DNA of 64,000 nt from positions 1,491,001 through 1,555,000 of the forward strand of contig NC_007761.1 of the NCBI RefSeq assembly GCF_000092045.1, given 5' to 3'. The position numbers and the translations under genes were made by a program. Below are positions 38,839 to 47,982 of the stretch, in pieces. How positions within the stretch are numbered: position 1 is the stretch's first letter; the number at the start of each line of letters is the position of its first letter. This DNA is from Rhizobium etli CFN 42 (GTDB lineage: Bacteria; Pseudomonadota; Alphaproteobacteria; Rhizobiales; Rhizobiaceae). Below the pieces are notes generated by a model that saw only the letters and a program-made list of their open reading frames with translations, ran no database searches and was not told the origin of the DNA.

Positions 38839-39765
38839 TCAGTCGTGGAAGGCCTCGACGAATTTCCGCTTGCCGAGCATGAAGGCGTCGGCGACGTGGC
38901 GCAGAGGGGCGACATCGACATCCGATTTACCTGCCTTGATGATCTCAGCGAAGCGGCGATAGAGCGAAGGATATTCCTGTTCCGGTTCGGCGAATGTCAG
39001 CCTACCATCGATGGAAAGCTTGGCGCCGCCCTCGGAGAGGACCATTTGGCCGGCTGCCGTTTCCGCGACGATGTCCCAGCTCTGCTTGCCGGTCTGGCGC
39101 CAGTCGAATTCGGCATGAACGGGCAGGCCGTCTGCATCGCGGAAGTGAATGTCGGCGGCGATCGGCGCATCACGATTTTCCGGGAATTCCAGCACAGCCC
39201 CGGTGATGAAGACCGGCCGCGGCAGGATATGGGTGACGATCGACAACGCATTGATGCCGGGATCGAAAACGCCGAGGCCGCCGGCCTGCCAGATCCAATC
39301 CTGGTTAGGATGCCAGTGACGGACATCCTCCTTCCAGATCACATGCACGCTTTTGATCGTCGTCGAGGCAAGAAACGCCTTGGCGGCTTCGACGGCCGGC
39401 GCATAACGCGAATGCCAGCTGGCAAAAAGCGACGCGCCCTGCTTGTTCGCCAGCGCCTCGAGGTCGGCCACTTCGCTCAGCGTCGCGCCCGGCGGCTTTT
39501 CCAGGAAGACATGCTTGCCGGCGACGAGCGCCTTGTAAGCGGCCTCGTAGCGGTATTGCGGCGGCATGCAGAGCGAAACGGCGTCGATCGAAGGCTCTGC
39601 GTCGAGCATCGCCTCGATCGTGGTGTAGCTGTTGACGCCTTCGACCGTGCCGTGACGGCTTGCCGTGGCGACGAGCTTGAAATTGGCGTTCTTGGCGATG
39701 GAGGGGAGGTGCTGGTCGCGGACGATCTTGCCGACGCCGACGATGGCGAGATTGATAGGAGACAT
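38839..39765 (-). CDS. Gfo/Idh/MocA-type D-galactose/L-arabinose 1-dehydrogenase
   Basis: NAD(P)-dependent dehydrogenase of 308 residues. The N-terminal Rossmann motif is VGVGKIVRDQHLPSI near residue 9 and the catalytic EKPPGATLSE is at about residues 94-103 with the family EKP lysine. WKEDVRHWHPNQDWIWQAGG near residue 145 followed by GVFDPGINALSI is the pattern I associate with aldose 1-dehydrogenases from Azospirillum and relatives, which start oxidative galactose or arabinose breakdown. Substrate is therefore a moderately supported inference. It stands alone, convergent with holC. Confidence 0.82.
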   Translation of the reverse strand: MSPINLAIVGVGKIVRDQHLPSIAKNANFKLVATASRHGTVEGVNSYTTIEAMLDAEPSIDAVSLCMPPQYRYEAAYKALVAGKHVFLEKPPGATLSEVADLEALANKQGASLFASWHSRYAPAVEAAKAFLASTTIKSVHVIWKEDVRHWHPNQDWIWQAGGLGVFDPGINALSIVTHILPRPVFITGAVLEFPENRDAPIAADIHFRDADGLPVHAEFDWRQTGKQSWDIVAETAAGQMVLSEGGAKLSIDGRLTFAEPEQEYPSLYRRFAEIIKAGKSDVDVAPLRHVADAFMLGKRKFVEAFHD

Positions 39766-39862
39766 GGTGTTTCGCTCGAACCTGTGAAAAGTATGATTTA
39801 TTGCGCTTCTTGTAGCAGAAAGAGGAGCGCCGACAAGCTCTCCTCCTCCATTCTACTGCACC

Positions 39863-41905
39863 CTACCTCATGATGGTCTGGCGAAGGAAGCTGTAACCCA
39901 TCGCCGCGCGGGCGGCGCGCTCTTCGGAATTGCCGTCGCCGCCATGTCCGCCCAGGCCGAATTCATGGAAGAGCGGCTTATGTCCTTCCTCCTCCAGCCG
40001 GGCGGCAAAGCGGCGCGCATGCGAGGGATGCACGCGATCGTCATTGGTTGAGCTTTCGATATAGATCGGCGGATAGGCGATCTCGCTTGCCGGCCTGACA
40101 TTGTGAAGCGGCGAATAACCGAGCATGAAGTCCCGATCCACCGGGACCTCCGGATCGCCATATTCGTCCATCCAGGCCTGTCCTGCGCTGAACAGGTGGA
40201 AGCGTGTCATGTCGAGCACCGGCACCTGGCACCAGATCGCGCCGAAATCGTGCGGATAGCGCGTCAGCATCACGCCGGTCAGCAGGCCGCCATTGCTGCC
40301 GCCCTGGCAGGCGATCCGCGCGGGCACGGTGTAGCCGCGGGCGACGAGATCGCGGGCGATGGCGACGAAATCGGCAAATGCCCGGTCTCGCCCCTGCCGT
40401 TTGGCGCTGCGATACCAGTCGGGCCCGAATTCACCGCCGCCGCGGATATAAGCCTGCACATAGGCGCCGCCTTGCTCAAGCCAGCGACCGGTCACCCCGG
40501 AATAATTCGGCGACAGTGCAACGTCGAAGCCGCCATAGCCGTAGATCAGCACCGGCAGCGCGCCCCTGGTCCACTGTCGCGGCAGGACCAGACGGTAGGC
40601 AACCCTCGTTCCGTCTTCGGAAATCGCCTCCAGCAGTTCGGATGACATGCCGGTGGCATCGAAATAGCTCGGCGCCGCGGCGGCGAAGACCGGCTCGGGC
40701 TCTCTGCTGCGATCGGAGAGTTCGAGGCGATAGCAGGTGGGCGGCTGCAGGAAACCCTGACCGACAATGTAGAGCGTGTCGTCGCCAAGATGCAGATCCG
40801 CATAGAGCGGCCTGAAATAAGCCGTCTGCATATCCGCCGGCAGCATGATTTCCCGCTGTTCGGCATCGGGCTTCGTCAGGCCGAGCACCATCAGACGCGG
40901 GCGCAGCCGGTCGGAGACGATGAATACGCACCATTCACGCAACAGCATCATCTGCGAAACGGATTGGCCTTCGCCAGGCTGAAACAGGATCCGCTCCGGC
41001 CCAAGCAGCCTCGTTCCCAAAGTCGAGCCGAAGCGTTGCAGGACGAGGCTGCCGGTGGGAACGCGCTCATCGGTCTTTGCCCGCCAAAGACAATGATCGC
41101 GATTGAACTGAAAATCGGCCTCTTCAGGCAGATCGATCCGCCGCTTCGTGCCGTCATTCGATACCAGATAAGCGCTGGCCACGCCGATCTCATGGACGGC
41201 GACGAAAATGTCGATCAAGCCGGCATCGGCCGATCCGCCAGAGAGGGCAGGGTCGATAACGAGATTGAAGCCATAGACGTCCTCGTCGGCGGCTTCGTAG
41301 AGGATGGCGGCATCTCCCGGCCGCTGCCCGCGCTTCAATCGCCGCCCAATGCGCGGCCACCCCGAACGGGTTGCCGAAAAGCGGTCGATGGAGCCGAAAT
41401 AGCAGATCTCGTCACGGCTCAGCCAAGTGGCATGGGATCGCGCCGCAGGCGTGTCGAAGCCGCCCGTCACGATCTGCTTGTTCTCCGCGTCGAATTCGAG
41501 CAGCCGGACCAGGTCTGAGCCACCGTCCGAAAGCGTGAGCAACACCCGCGTCGGCTCCCATGGGCAGGTGACGGCGCCGCGCCAAGTCCAGCGTTTGCCT
41601 TCGCCGAGGCAGAAGGCGTCGAGATCGAAGACCACCTCCCAATCGGCTTCCGGCGACGGAGTCTGATCGGCCGGCAGACGCAGCCACACGCCGAGCGGGT
41701 TGTCCTTGGACTGGCGGAAATCGAACAGCCAGCCGCCGCGGCGCATCGGTACGATCAGCCTGTCCTGCCGCTCAATCAGCGCTTTGATCGCGTCGCGATC
41801 CCTGGCGAATTCCGGTGTTCTCAGCGCCGCATCGGAGAGCGCGTTGCGCTCGGTGACGAACTGGCGCGTGCGTGGGTCTTCGTCCGTTTCGAGATGAAGG
41901 TTCAT
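39863..41905 (-). CDS. S9 family prolyl oligopeptidase
   Basis: Cytoplasmic serine peptidase of 680 residues, S9A architecture: an N-terminal seven-bladed propeller (about 70-410) and a C-terminal alpha/beta-hydrolase domain. The nucleophile motif is CQGGSNGGLLTG (Ser near residue 537), the Asp lies in SSTNDDRVHPSHARR and the His in LGGHGGDGNSEE. Such enzymes cut small peptides after proline. ATG 41905 is used; the frame is open to 42448 but this would run into the LLM gene. It is the last gene after the ABC/MmgE/LLM run and may belong to that module or be independent. Confidence 0.88.
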   Translation of the reverse strand: MNLHLETDEDPRTRQFVTERNALSDAALRTPEFARDRDAIKALIERQDRLIVPMRRGGWLFDFRQSKDNPLGVWLRLPADQTPSPEADWEVVFDLDAFCLGEGKRWTWRGAVTCPWEPTRVLLTLSDGGSDLVRLLEFDAENKQIVTGGFDTPAARSHATWLSRDEICYFGSIDRFSATRSGWPRIGRRLKRGQRPGDAAILYEAADEDVYGFNLVIDPALSGGSADAGLIDIFVAVHEIGVASAYLVSNDGTKRRIDLPEEADFQFNRDHCLWRAKTDERVPTGSLVLQRFGSTLGTRLLGPERILFQPGEGQSVSQMMLLREWCVFIVSDRLRPRLMVLGLTKPDAEQREIMLPADMQTAYFRPLYADLHLGDDTLYIVGQGFLQPPTCYRLELSDRSREPEPVFAAAAPSYFDATGMSSELLEAISEDGTRVAYRLVLPRQWTRGALPVLIYGYGGFDVALSPNYSGVTGRWLEQGGAYVQAYIRGGGEFGPDWYRSAKRQGRDRAFADFVAIARDLVARGYTVPARIACQGGSNGGLLTGVMLTRYPHDFGAIWCQVPVLDMTRFHLFSAGQAWMDEYGDPEVPVDRDFMLGYSPLHNVRPASEIAYPPIYIESSTNDDRVHPSHARRFAARLEEEGHKPLFHEFGLGGHGGDGNSEERAARAAMGYSFLRQTIMR

Positions 41906-41940
41906 GTTCGACCGGCCGGCTCCTGTTGATGGTGAAGTGA

Positions 41941-41960
41941 CGGCGTCCTTTAAGACGCCG
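41941..41960. repeat. Short palindrome, fragment of a dispersed rhizobial repeat
   Basis: CGGCGTC (41941-41947) and GACGCCG (41954-41960) form a perfect seven-base hairpin, followed on the plus strand by AAAGACGCTGTAGCACTTTG. This string resembles the start of a dispersed palindromic intergenic repeat of Rhizobium and Agrobacterium that I recall; it lies between the LLM and S9 genes and might end the LLM transcript. Confidence 0.5.
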
Positions 41961-42009
41961 AAAGACGCTGTAGCACTTTGATTTGTCCAGGAGCCAATAT
42001 TTCGTAGAG

Positions 42010-43314
42010 TTAGGGCGAAATTGCTGCCGGCCGCGTAAGGCCGAGATGTTCGCGAAGCATCGAGCCGCCATATTCCCTGCGGAACAGACCGCGTTCCTGC
42101 AGGATCGGCACGACCAGCTGCGTGAAGTCTTCCAGGCCTCCGGGAAAAAACGGCGGCATGACGTTGAAGCCGTCGGCGGCGCGGCTGTCGAACCATCGCT
42201 GCATCCGGTCCGCGATTTCGACCGGCGTGCCAAGGACGATATGATGGCCGCGGCCGGCAGCAACGCGCAGCGCCAGCTGCCGGATCGTCAGATCCTCGCG
42301 CCTTGCCAGCGCCGTCAGCAGTTCGGCGCGGCTGCGCAACTGATCGGAGATCGGCAGATCCGGCAGCGGGCCGTCGAGATCGTATTCGGCAAGGCTGTGG
42401 CCGATGCGTTCTTCCAGAAGCGGCATGGCGCTTTTGATATCCGTCCACCTGTCGAGTTCTGCAAGCTTGTCCGCGGCTTCCTTGGTCGTGCGGCCGATCA
42501 CCGGCAGGAAGCCCGGCATGACGGCGACGTCGTCCGGCTGGCGCCCGAAACGAGCGACGCGCTCCTTCAGGCTTCTGTAAAAAGCCTGCGCCTCTTCGAG
42601 GGTCTGCTGCGCGGTAAACACCACGTCGGCGGTGCGGGCGGCAAGATCCTGGCCCGGCCCGGACGAGCCGGCCTGGATTAGGATCGGGTGGCCCTGCGGT
42701 GAGCGCGGAATATTCAGCGGTCCCTTTACGGAGAAATACTTGCCCTTATGGTCGAGAATTCGGAGCTTGGCCGGGTCGGCATAGACGCCGCTCTGCTTGT
42801 CTTTGACGAAGGCGTCGTCGTCCCAGCTGTCCCAAAGCCCGCGCACGACGTCGACGAATTCCTCGGCCACGGCATACCGCTCGTCATGCTCAGGATGGGC
42901 CTTGGAGAAATTGTTCGCCGTGCGGGCATAGGAGGTCGTGACGATATTCCAGGCGGCGCGGCCGTGGCTCAGGTGGTCGATCGAGGCGAAGGCGCGGGCG
43001 GTGTGGTAAGGCTCTCCGTAGGTCGTCGACGCCGTTGCCGCCAGCCCGATCTTGTCGGTCACCACGGCCAGCGCCGAAAGCAGCGTCAGCGGTTCGAAGC
43101 GTGCGATTGTCGATGGATGCGCATCGGCGCCGCTGGTCAGTCCGTCGGCCAGGAAGACCATATCGAACTTCGCCGCCTCGGCCATCGCGGACACGCGTCT
43201 CAGCAAGTCGAAATTCTCGCTGCCCGCCTCGGCGTGAGGATGACGCCAGCCGGATACGTGGTGGCCGGCCCCTTGCAGGAACAGGCCCAGATGGATTTCT
43301 CTCTTTCGGGTCAT
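42010..43314 (-). CDS. LLM-class FMN-dependent monooxygenase (NtaA/SnaA/DszA type)
   Basis: Flavin-dependent monooxygenase of the luciferase-like fold, NtaA/SnaA/DszA subfamily, 434 residues. Typical motifs are FLQGAGHHVSGWRHP near residue 12, KIGLAATASTTYGEPYHTAR near residue 90 and WNIVTTSYARTANNF near 128; SPQGHPILIQAGSSGPGQ near residue 220 binds FMN. Relatives oxidise nitrilotriacetate, EDTA, dibenzothiophene sulfone or pristinamycin with reduced FMN from a separate reductase. None is encoded nearby. ATG 43314 is preferred to TTG 43332. Co-oriented with the MmgE gene 14 bases upstream. Confidence 0.9.
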   Translation of the reverse strand: MTRKREIHLGLFLQGAGHHVSGWRHPHAEAGSENFDLLRRVSAMAEAAKFDMVFLADGLTSGADAHPSTIARFEPLTLLSALAVVTDKIGLAATASTTYGEPYHTARAFASIDHLSHGRAAWNIVTTSYARTANNFSKAHPEHDERYAVAEEFVDVVRGLWDSWDDDAFVKDKQSGVYADPAKLRILDHKGKYFSVKGPLNIPRSPQGHPILIQAGSSGPGQDLAARTADVVFTAQQTLEEAQAFYRSLKERVARFGRQPDDVAVMPGFLPVIGRTTKEAADKLAELDRWTDIKSAMPLLEERIGHSLAEYDLDGPLPDLPISDQLRSRAELLTALARREDLTIRQLALRVAAGRGHHIVLGTPVEIADRMQRWFDSRAADGFNVMPPFFPGGLEDFTQLVVPILQERGLFRREYGGSMLREHLGLTRPAAISP

Positions 43315-43328
43315 GGCAAAATCTTTCG

Positions 43329-44687
43329 TCAAACGAGGTTTTGGGCGGCATCTTGATTGAGCAGCGCCAGGAGTTTTCGAAGGTCGGCGGCGCTGTGCAT
43401 GGTCCGGACGAGTGAGGGGATGTCGGCGAAGGCCGGATGGCGACCGGTCGCGTCACGAAATTTTTCCGTCGGATCGGTCAGCCCCGGCAGGCCGTCGAAA
43501 CGGCGCTGTATCGTACTGCCGTCGGCAAGCGCGATATCGACGATCACGAAGCGGGTCTGTGGGTCGCTCGACATGCGCGGCGCGGCCTCGTCATGGCGGC
43601 GGCCGGCGCGCTTGGCGAGCGCGATCAGCCGTGGCGCGACCGGCTGCCCGTCAAAATGATCGAGCCGCAGGGCGCCGTCGATCAGGGCCGCCGCGAACAC
43701 GTATTCCGGGCTGAAGCGCGCCTCGATCCCGTTGGTGGGCTCGCTCACCACCAAGGCTGCGTCGGCACCGGGCGGATAGGTAAAGGTGATGCGCGCGATT
43801 GCCTCTGCGCGCAGGCCTTCCCGGTTGAGATCGATGCCGAGAGACGCGACCGGATGGCTGGCTGTGCAACAGGGATAGGCCTTCAGCGTCAGCCCTGGCG
43901 CGACGATCTGCCAGGGCGAGCCCCAGTTCTCGGTCAAGGCGGACAGGCGTTCCGCTCCGAAGGCAAAGACCGAATGGAAGCCGACGGGGTTGTCGAGGAA
44001 ATCGGACGCGCCGCCAAAACCGGCCGCCGCCAAACGCGCCGACAGGAGCCCGGATCGGGCCGCCATGCCGGCGTGATAAGGTTTGGCGTCATTGCCGAAC
44101 TGCAGCCGCAGGCCCGACGATTGCGTTGCCGCAAGGCCCAGTGCGACAGCGGTCTCGTCCACCGAGGCGCGCGTCAGATGGGCAATTGCGGCTGCCGCGC
44201 CTAAGGTGCCAAGCGTTGCCGTGGCATGAAAACCCGTCTCGTAGTGCTTCGAGCCGAGCGACAATCCCAAGCGCGCCATGGCTTCGAGCCCGACGATATA
44301 GGAGGCGACCAGCGCCTCCGCGGAAAAACTGCGCTCGGCAGCGAGCGCCAGCAGAGCTGGAACGATCACCGCTGTCGGGTGGCCACGCACGCTTGCATGC
44401 ACGTCGTCATAATCGAGCACATGGCCGGCATAGCCGTTGACGATTGACGCCGCCAGCGGATCGGTTCGGCGCGCACATCCAATCAGGATCGCGTCACCTG
44501 GCAGATTGGCGCCGACCGCCTCGGCCAGCAGGCCAGTCGTGTCGTCTCGGGCGCCGGCAATCGCGCAGGCGAGGAAATCGATGATCGCCAGACGGGCAAC
44601 GTCGATCGCTGCGGAATCCGTCAGCGGATCCGATGAGACGATCGCTTCGGCGAATGCCGAGGTCAGTGGAGCCGGCGGTCTGGTCAT
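43329..44687 (-). CDS. MmgE/PrpD family protein
   Basis: A 452-residue protein of the MmgE/PrpD fold, which includes 2-methylcitrate dehydratase, cis-aconitate decarboxylase and an iminodisuccinate epimerase described from Agrobacterium. Landmarks are AGHVLDYDDVHASVRGHP near residue 85, GFHATATLGTLGAAAAIAHL near 155, AKPYHAGMAARSGLL near 200 and KAYPCCTASHPVAS near 270. Which reaction it performs is not evident. It overlaps the ABC ATPase gene by four bases, so it is translated with the transporter, and precedes the LLM gene. Confidence 0.9.
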   Translation of the reverse strand: MTRPPAPLTSAFAEAIVSSDPLTDSAAIDVARLAIIDFLACAIAGARDDTTGLLAEAVGANLPGDAILIGCARRTDPLAASIVNGYAGHVLDYDDVHASVRGHPTAVIVPALLALAAERSFSAEALVASYIVGLEAMARLGLSLGSKHYETGFHATATLGTLGAAAAIAHLTRASVDETAVALGLAATQSSGLRLQFGNDAKPYHAGMAARSGLLSARLAAAGFGGASDFLDNPVGFHSVFAFGAERLSALTENWGSPWQIVAPGLTLKAYPCCTASHPVASLGIDLNREGLRAEAIARITFTYPPGADAALVVSEPTNGIEARFSPEYVFAAALIDGALRLDHFDGQPVAPRLIALAKRAGRRHDEAAPRMSSDPQTRFVIVDIALADGSTIQRRFDGLPGLTDPTEKFRDATGRHPAFADIPSLVRTMHSAADLRKLLALLNQDAAQNLV

Positions 44688-45481
44688 GACAGTTCCCGGA
44701 CAGCTTCGCTGCGAACCGTTCCGCGTCCGCCGGAAAGGCCGCCGACGAATTGACGGATGCGGGGGTTGTCGAACGTATGGAATATCTCGTCGGGGGAGCC
44801 TTGGGCGACGATCCGCCCGTTTTCCGTGAAGACGACTGTATCGCTGATCTCTTCGGCGAAGCGCATTTCATGCGTCACGAGGATGCTGGTCATGCCGTCG
44901 CGGATGAGGTCACGGATCACCGCCAGCACCTCGCCCACCGTCTCCGGATCGAGCGCCGAGGTCACTTCGTCGAACAGCACCAGTTCCGGCCTCATCGCCA
45001 GCGCGCGGGCAATCGCGACGCGCTGCTGCTGGCCGCCGGAAAGCTGGCCGGGATAGGCGCCTGCTTTTTCGGAGAGCCGTACCTTTTCGAGCAGTTCGCG
45101 CGCGAGTTTTTCTGCCTCGCCCTGCGCGACACCGAGGATGCGGGTCGGAGCCAGGACGATATTGTCCAGCACCGTCAGGTGAGGAAAAAGATTATATTGC
45201 TGAAAGACGATGCCGACACGCTTGCGCAGCGCAATGCGCTCGCTTTCCGTGGCCAACTGGTCGACGCGGGTGCCGCCGACCGTGATGCGGCCGCGCTGCG
45301 GCGTCACCAATGCGTTGATGCAGCGCAGGATCGTCGACTTTCCGGAGCCGGATGGGCCGATAATGGAAACCGCATTGCCCCTGTCGACGGTCAGGTCAAT
45401 GCCCCTCAGCACCTCGGTCTGGCCGAAGGAAAGGTGTACGTCTTCCAGTCTTACGATCGCGTCGTCGGTTTTCATGTTCAT
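44684..45481 (-). CDS. Polar amino-acid ABC transporter ATP-binding protein
   Basis: Cytoplasmic ATPase of a GlnQ/HisP-type importer, 265 residues (ATG 45481; ATG 45475 also possible). Walker A is GPSGSGKST near residue 39, the signature is LSGGQQQRVAIARALA near residue 147 and Walker B is LVLFDEVTSALD near residue 169. VTHEMRFAEEISD holds the switch His. It follows the two permease genes and overlaps MmgE/PrpD, so uptake and metabolism are coupled at translation. Confidence 0.92.
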   Translation of the reverse strand: MNMKTDDAIVRLEDVHLSFGQTEVLRGIDLTVDRGNAVSIIGPSGSGKSTILRCINALVTPQRGRITVGGTRVDQLATESERIALRKRVGIVFQQYNLFPHLTVLDNIVLAPTRILGVAQGEAEKLARELLEKVRLSEKAGAYPGQLSGGQQQRVAIARALAMRPELVLFDEVTSALDPETVGEVLAVIRDLIRDGMTSILVTHEMRFAEEISDTVVFTENGRIVAQGSPDEIFHTFDNPRIRQFVGGLSGGRGTVRSEAVRELS

Positions 45482-45485
45482 CGTC

Positions 45486-46277
45486 TCAAATCCTGGAGCC
45501 CGCGTTGAAGTGCTGCTCGAGGCGTCGGGTCAGGCGAGCGATCGGGTAGCAAAGCGTGAAAAAGGCGGCCATCACCACGATGTAGGCGATGATCGTGAAA
45601 TCGAGCCGACGCACGGCCGTGCTGGCATCGGTTGCCGCATGCAATAATTCATGCACGCCGACCAGCGAGGCAAGCGACGTGCCCATGGTGATGGACGCCA
45701 ATATGTTCATCCATGGCGGCAGTGAGCGCCGCAGGCATTGCGGCAGAATGATCCAGCGCAGCGCCTGGCTGCGGGAAAACCCCAGTCCCTTTGCCGCTTC
45801 CCATTGAGTGGTCGGGATCGAAAGAATGGCGCCACGCGTAATCTCGGCCACATAGGCGCTGGCCGGTATGGCAAGCCCGATCACCGCTTTCAGCCAGTCC
45901 GGGAAGGGCAGATAGTTGCCGAACACGACGATCTCGAAGGGAAAGATGTAAGTCGTGGCGAAAATCAGCACGAGATGCGGCGCATTGCGGAAGGCCTGCA
46001 CATAGGCGACGACCGGGTAGCGCACCGGCCTGTAGGGCATCAGTTGAAGAATGCCGAATATGGTTCCGACCACCGTTCCCAATGTCATCGCACTGAGGCT
46101 GATGACGACGTTCATCAGGAAGCCGGAGGCGAGATAGGGAAGCCACTCCACCAGTTCGCGCCCGAGGGTGAGATCGGCCAGCGACCAGAGGAGAATGAGG
46201 GCAGGGAGTGCTGCGAAGCCGATATTGCGCAGCAGGTGGCCGCTCTTACGCGGCTCGGAAAGCGCCACCGTCGTCAT
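45486..46277 (-). CDS. Polar amino-acid ABC transporter permease
   Basis: HisMQ/GlnP-type inner-membrane permease, 263 residues with about five membrane segments. The EAA loop is WEAAKGLGFSRSQALRWIILPQ near residue 178 (about 22 residues; core EAAKGLG and ILP). GFLMNVVISLSAMTLGTVVG near residue 57 begins the BPD domain. ATG 46277 overlaps the stop of the partner permease (ATGA); the longer frame to 46406 is inside that gene. The two permeases form the heterodimeric channel. Confidence 0.9.
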   Translation of the reverse strand: MTTVALSEPRKSGHLLRNIGFAALPALILLWSLADLTLGRELVEWLPYLASGFLMNVVISLSAMTLGTVVGTIFGILQLMPYRPVRYPVVAYVQAFRNAPHLVLIFATTYIFPFEIVVFGNYLPFPDWLKAVIGLAIPASAYVAEITRGAILSIPTTQWEAAKGLGFSRSQALRWIILPQCLRRSLPPWMNILASITMGTSLASLVGVHELLHAATDASTAVRRLDFTIIAYIVVMAAFFTLCYPIARLTRRLEQHFNAGSRI

Positions 46278-47020
46278 AGGCCATATCCCGGAACGGCGAG
46301 CTTGCGCTCTACCCACAGGCCGACGCGGGCGACGACGAGATTGATGAGACTGAAGAACAGCAGGATGACGATCATCAATGACACCACATTGTCGCGCTGC
46401 GTCCACACCATGATAGAGGCATAGGTGATCTCGCTGACTGCAATCGCATTGCCCACCGTCGTCAGTTTCACGAGGTTGATGAGGTTGTTGACGATCGCCG
46501 GCAGCGATGCCCGGAATGCCAGGGGAATTTCGACGTAACGAAGGATCTGCAGCTTGCTGAAGCCGATGCCGCGCGCCGCCTCCACGGTCGAAGCCGGAAC
46601 CGCTTCGATGCCGGCGCGGATCGCCTCGGCATGCAAGGCGGCGATGTGCAGCCCGACCATCGCCACGACCCAGAAGAACGGCGTCAGCGGATTGTTCTGC
46701 GCGCCGCCAACCAGGTTCGACACGAAGGAATTGAGAACGAGGAAGCTGAACATCAGTTGCACCAGCGTCGGCGTGTTTCGGGTGATTTCCACGAAGGCGC
46801 GCACCGGTGCCGAGAGCCAGAGCCTGCCCGATGTCAGGCAGGCGGCAAACAGCAGTCCGGCAATCAGGCTGACCGGGATCAGCAAGGCGATCAGATAGAG
46901 CGTGGTTATGAAACCGTCACGCCATATCTCAGCCTCGTAGCCCGTTGCCAGAAACTCGTAGTTCAGGCCAAGCCTGTTCGTCAGTTCGACGAACAGGCCG
47001 GTTATGCCGTTATTCCACAT
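46274..47020 (-). CDS. Polar amino-acid ABC transporter permease
   Basis: Second HisMQ-type permease, 248 residues. The BPD domain starts GFITTLYLIALLIPVSLIAG near residue 38; FVEITRNTPTLVQLMF near residue 84 is the conserved RGTP-like stretch, and the EAA loop is STVEAARGIGFSKLQILRYV near residue 150. Start at ATG 47020, 24 bases after the binding-protein stop. It is coupled to the downstream permease by a four-base overlap. Confidence 0.9.
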   Translation of the reverse strand: MWNNGITGLFVELTNRLGLNYEFLATGYEAEIWRDGFITTLYLIALLIPVSLIAGLLFAACLTSGRLWLSAPVRAFVEITRNTPTLVQLMFSFLVLNSFVSNLVGGAQNNPLTPFFWVVAMVGLHIAALHAEAIRAGIEAVPASTVEAARGIGFSKLQILRYVEIPLAFRASLPAIVNNLINLVKLTTVGNAIAVSEITYASIMVWTQRDNVVSLMIVILLFFSLINLVVARVGLWVERKLAVPGYGL

Positions 47021-47044
47021 GTCGATCTACCAGTGCGACCCGTC

Positions 47045-47875
47045 TTATTTGCTGGCTGACAGGGTCTTGCGCTCCTGCTCGAGATATTCGGTGTTGCTGA
47101 GCCTGTTCGCCTTGGCAAACTCCAGCAGCTTTCCCGACGTATGAAGCTGGCGGATCGTCTTATCGAGTGCCTCGGCCGTTTCCTTTTCGCCTTTGCGAAC
47201 CCAGATGACGGAATCCGAAGGGATCAGTTCCGTCGGAAAGAGAATGGCGTAGTCCTCCCAGTCCTCGGGGCGATCCCGCAGCAGCAGGCCAAGGGTTGCG
47301 CCGACATGTACCGCAACCACGCAATTGCCGCCCTGCAGCGCCAGCAGGGACTCCGGCTGGCTTGGCAGGCCCTTTACCTCGGCGCCGTATTTTTCGATCA
47401 GCGGCTGGGTGTAGTTCGACCCCTGCGAAACGCAGACCGGCTTTCCCTTGAGATCTGCCCAGTCCTTCAGGCCGCTGTCCTTGCGCCCGACGGCAGCGCC
47501 GCCGCTGCGGTCGTATGGCGTTGGCACCCAGTCGAGCACTTTGGCGCGATCTTCGGTGTATTGCATGTTGGCAATCAGAATATCGACCTTGCCCTGCTGC
47601 AGAAATTGCACCCGGTTCGGCGGCGTTACGGTGACCGTTTCGAGTTTGACGCCGAGATCGTCGGCCAGCGCTTTGGCGATATCGAGATTGTATCCTTTCT
47701 GCGTTTGCGATGTCGGATCGATATAGCCGAACGGCGCGCCGGACAGGATGACGCCGACGGTGAGGGCGCCGCGGGCTTTAATGCGATCAAGCGTGGCATC
47801 CGCGAATGCCTGCGTTGCCGCCAGCAGCGAAATCGACATGGCGAAAAGCGCCTTTGGCAGAATTTTATGTGACAT
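47045..47875 (-). CDS. ABC transporter substrate-binding protein, family 3
   Basis: Periplasmic binding protein of 276 residues with a signal peptide (cleavage after AFA near residue 25) and the SBP_bac_3 start IKARGALTVGVILSGAPFGYID. NMQYTEDRAKVLDWVPTPY near residue 100 is typical; CVSQGSNYTQPLIEK near residue 148 replaces the more usual VQxGT with a SQGSN, so ligand contacts may differ from known amino acids. It is the first gene of the ABC set. The ligand is not known. Confidence 0.9.
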   Translation of the reverse strand: MSHKILPKALFAMSISLLAATQAFADATLDRIKARGALTVGVILSGAPFGYIDPTSQTQKGYNLDIAKALADDLGVKLETVTVTPPNRVQFLQQGKVDILIANMQYTEDRAKVLDWVPTPYDRSGGAAVGRKDSGLKDWADLKGKPVCVSQGSNYTQPLIEKYGAEVKGLPSQPESLLALQGGNCVVAVHVGATLGLLLRDRPEDWEDYAILFPTELIPSDSVIWVRKGEKETAEALDKTIRQLHTSGKLLEFAKANRLSNTEYLEQERKTLSASK

Positions 47876-47982
47876 GTTTGAGCTCCATTACGAAACGAAG
47901 GAAGGAAAAAAAGGGATGGAAAAGAGAAGTCCGGACGACATCGAAGTCGGCGATGAGGTGGGCGCTTCGGGTATGATCTCGC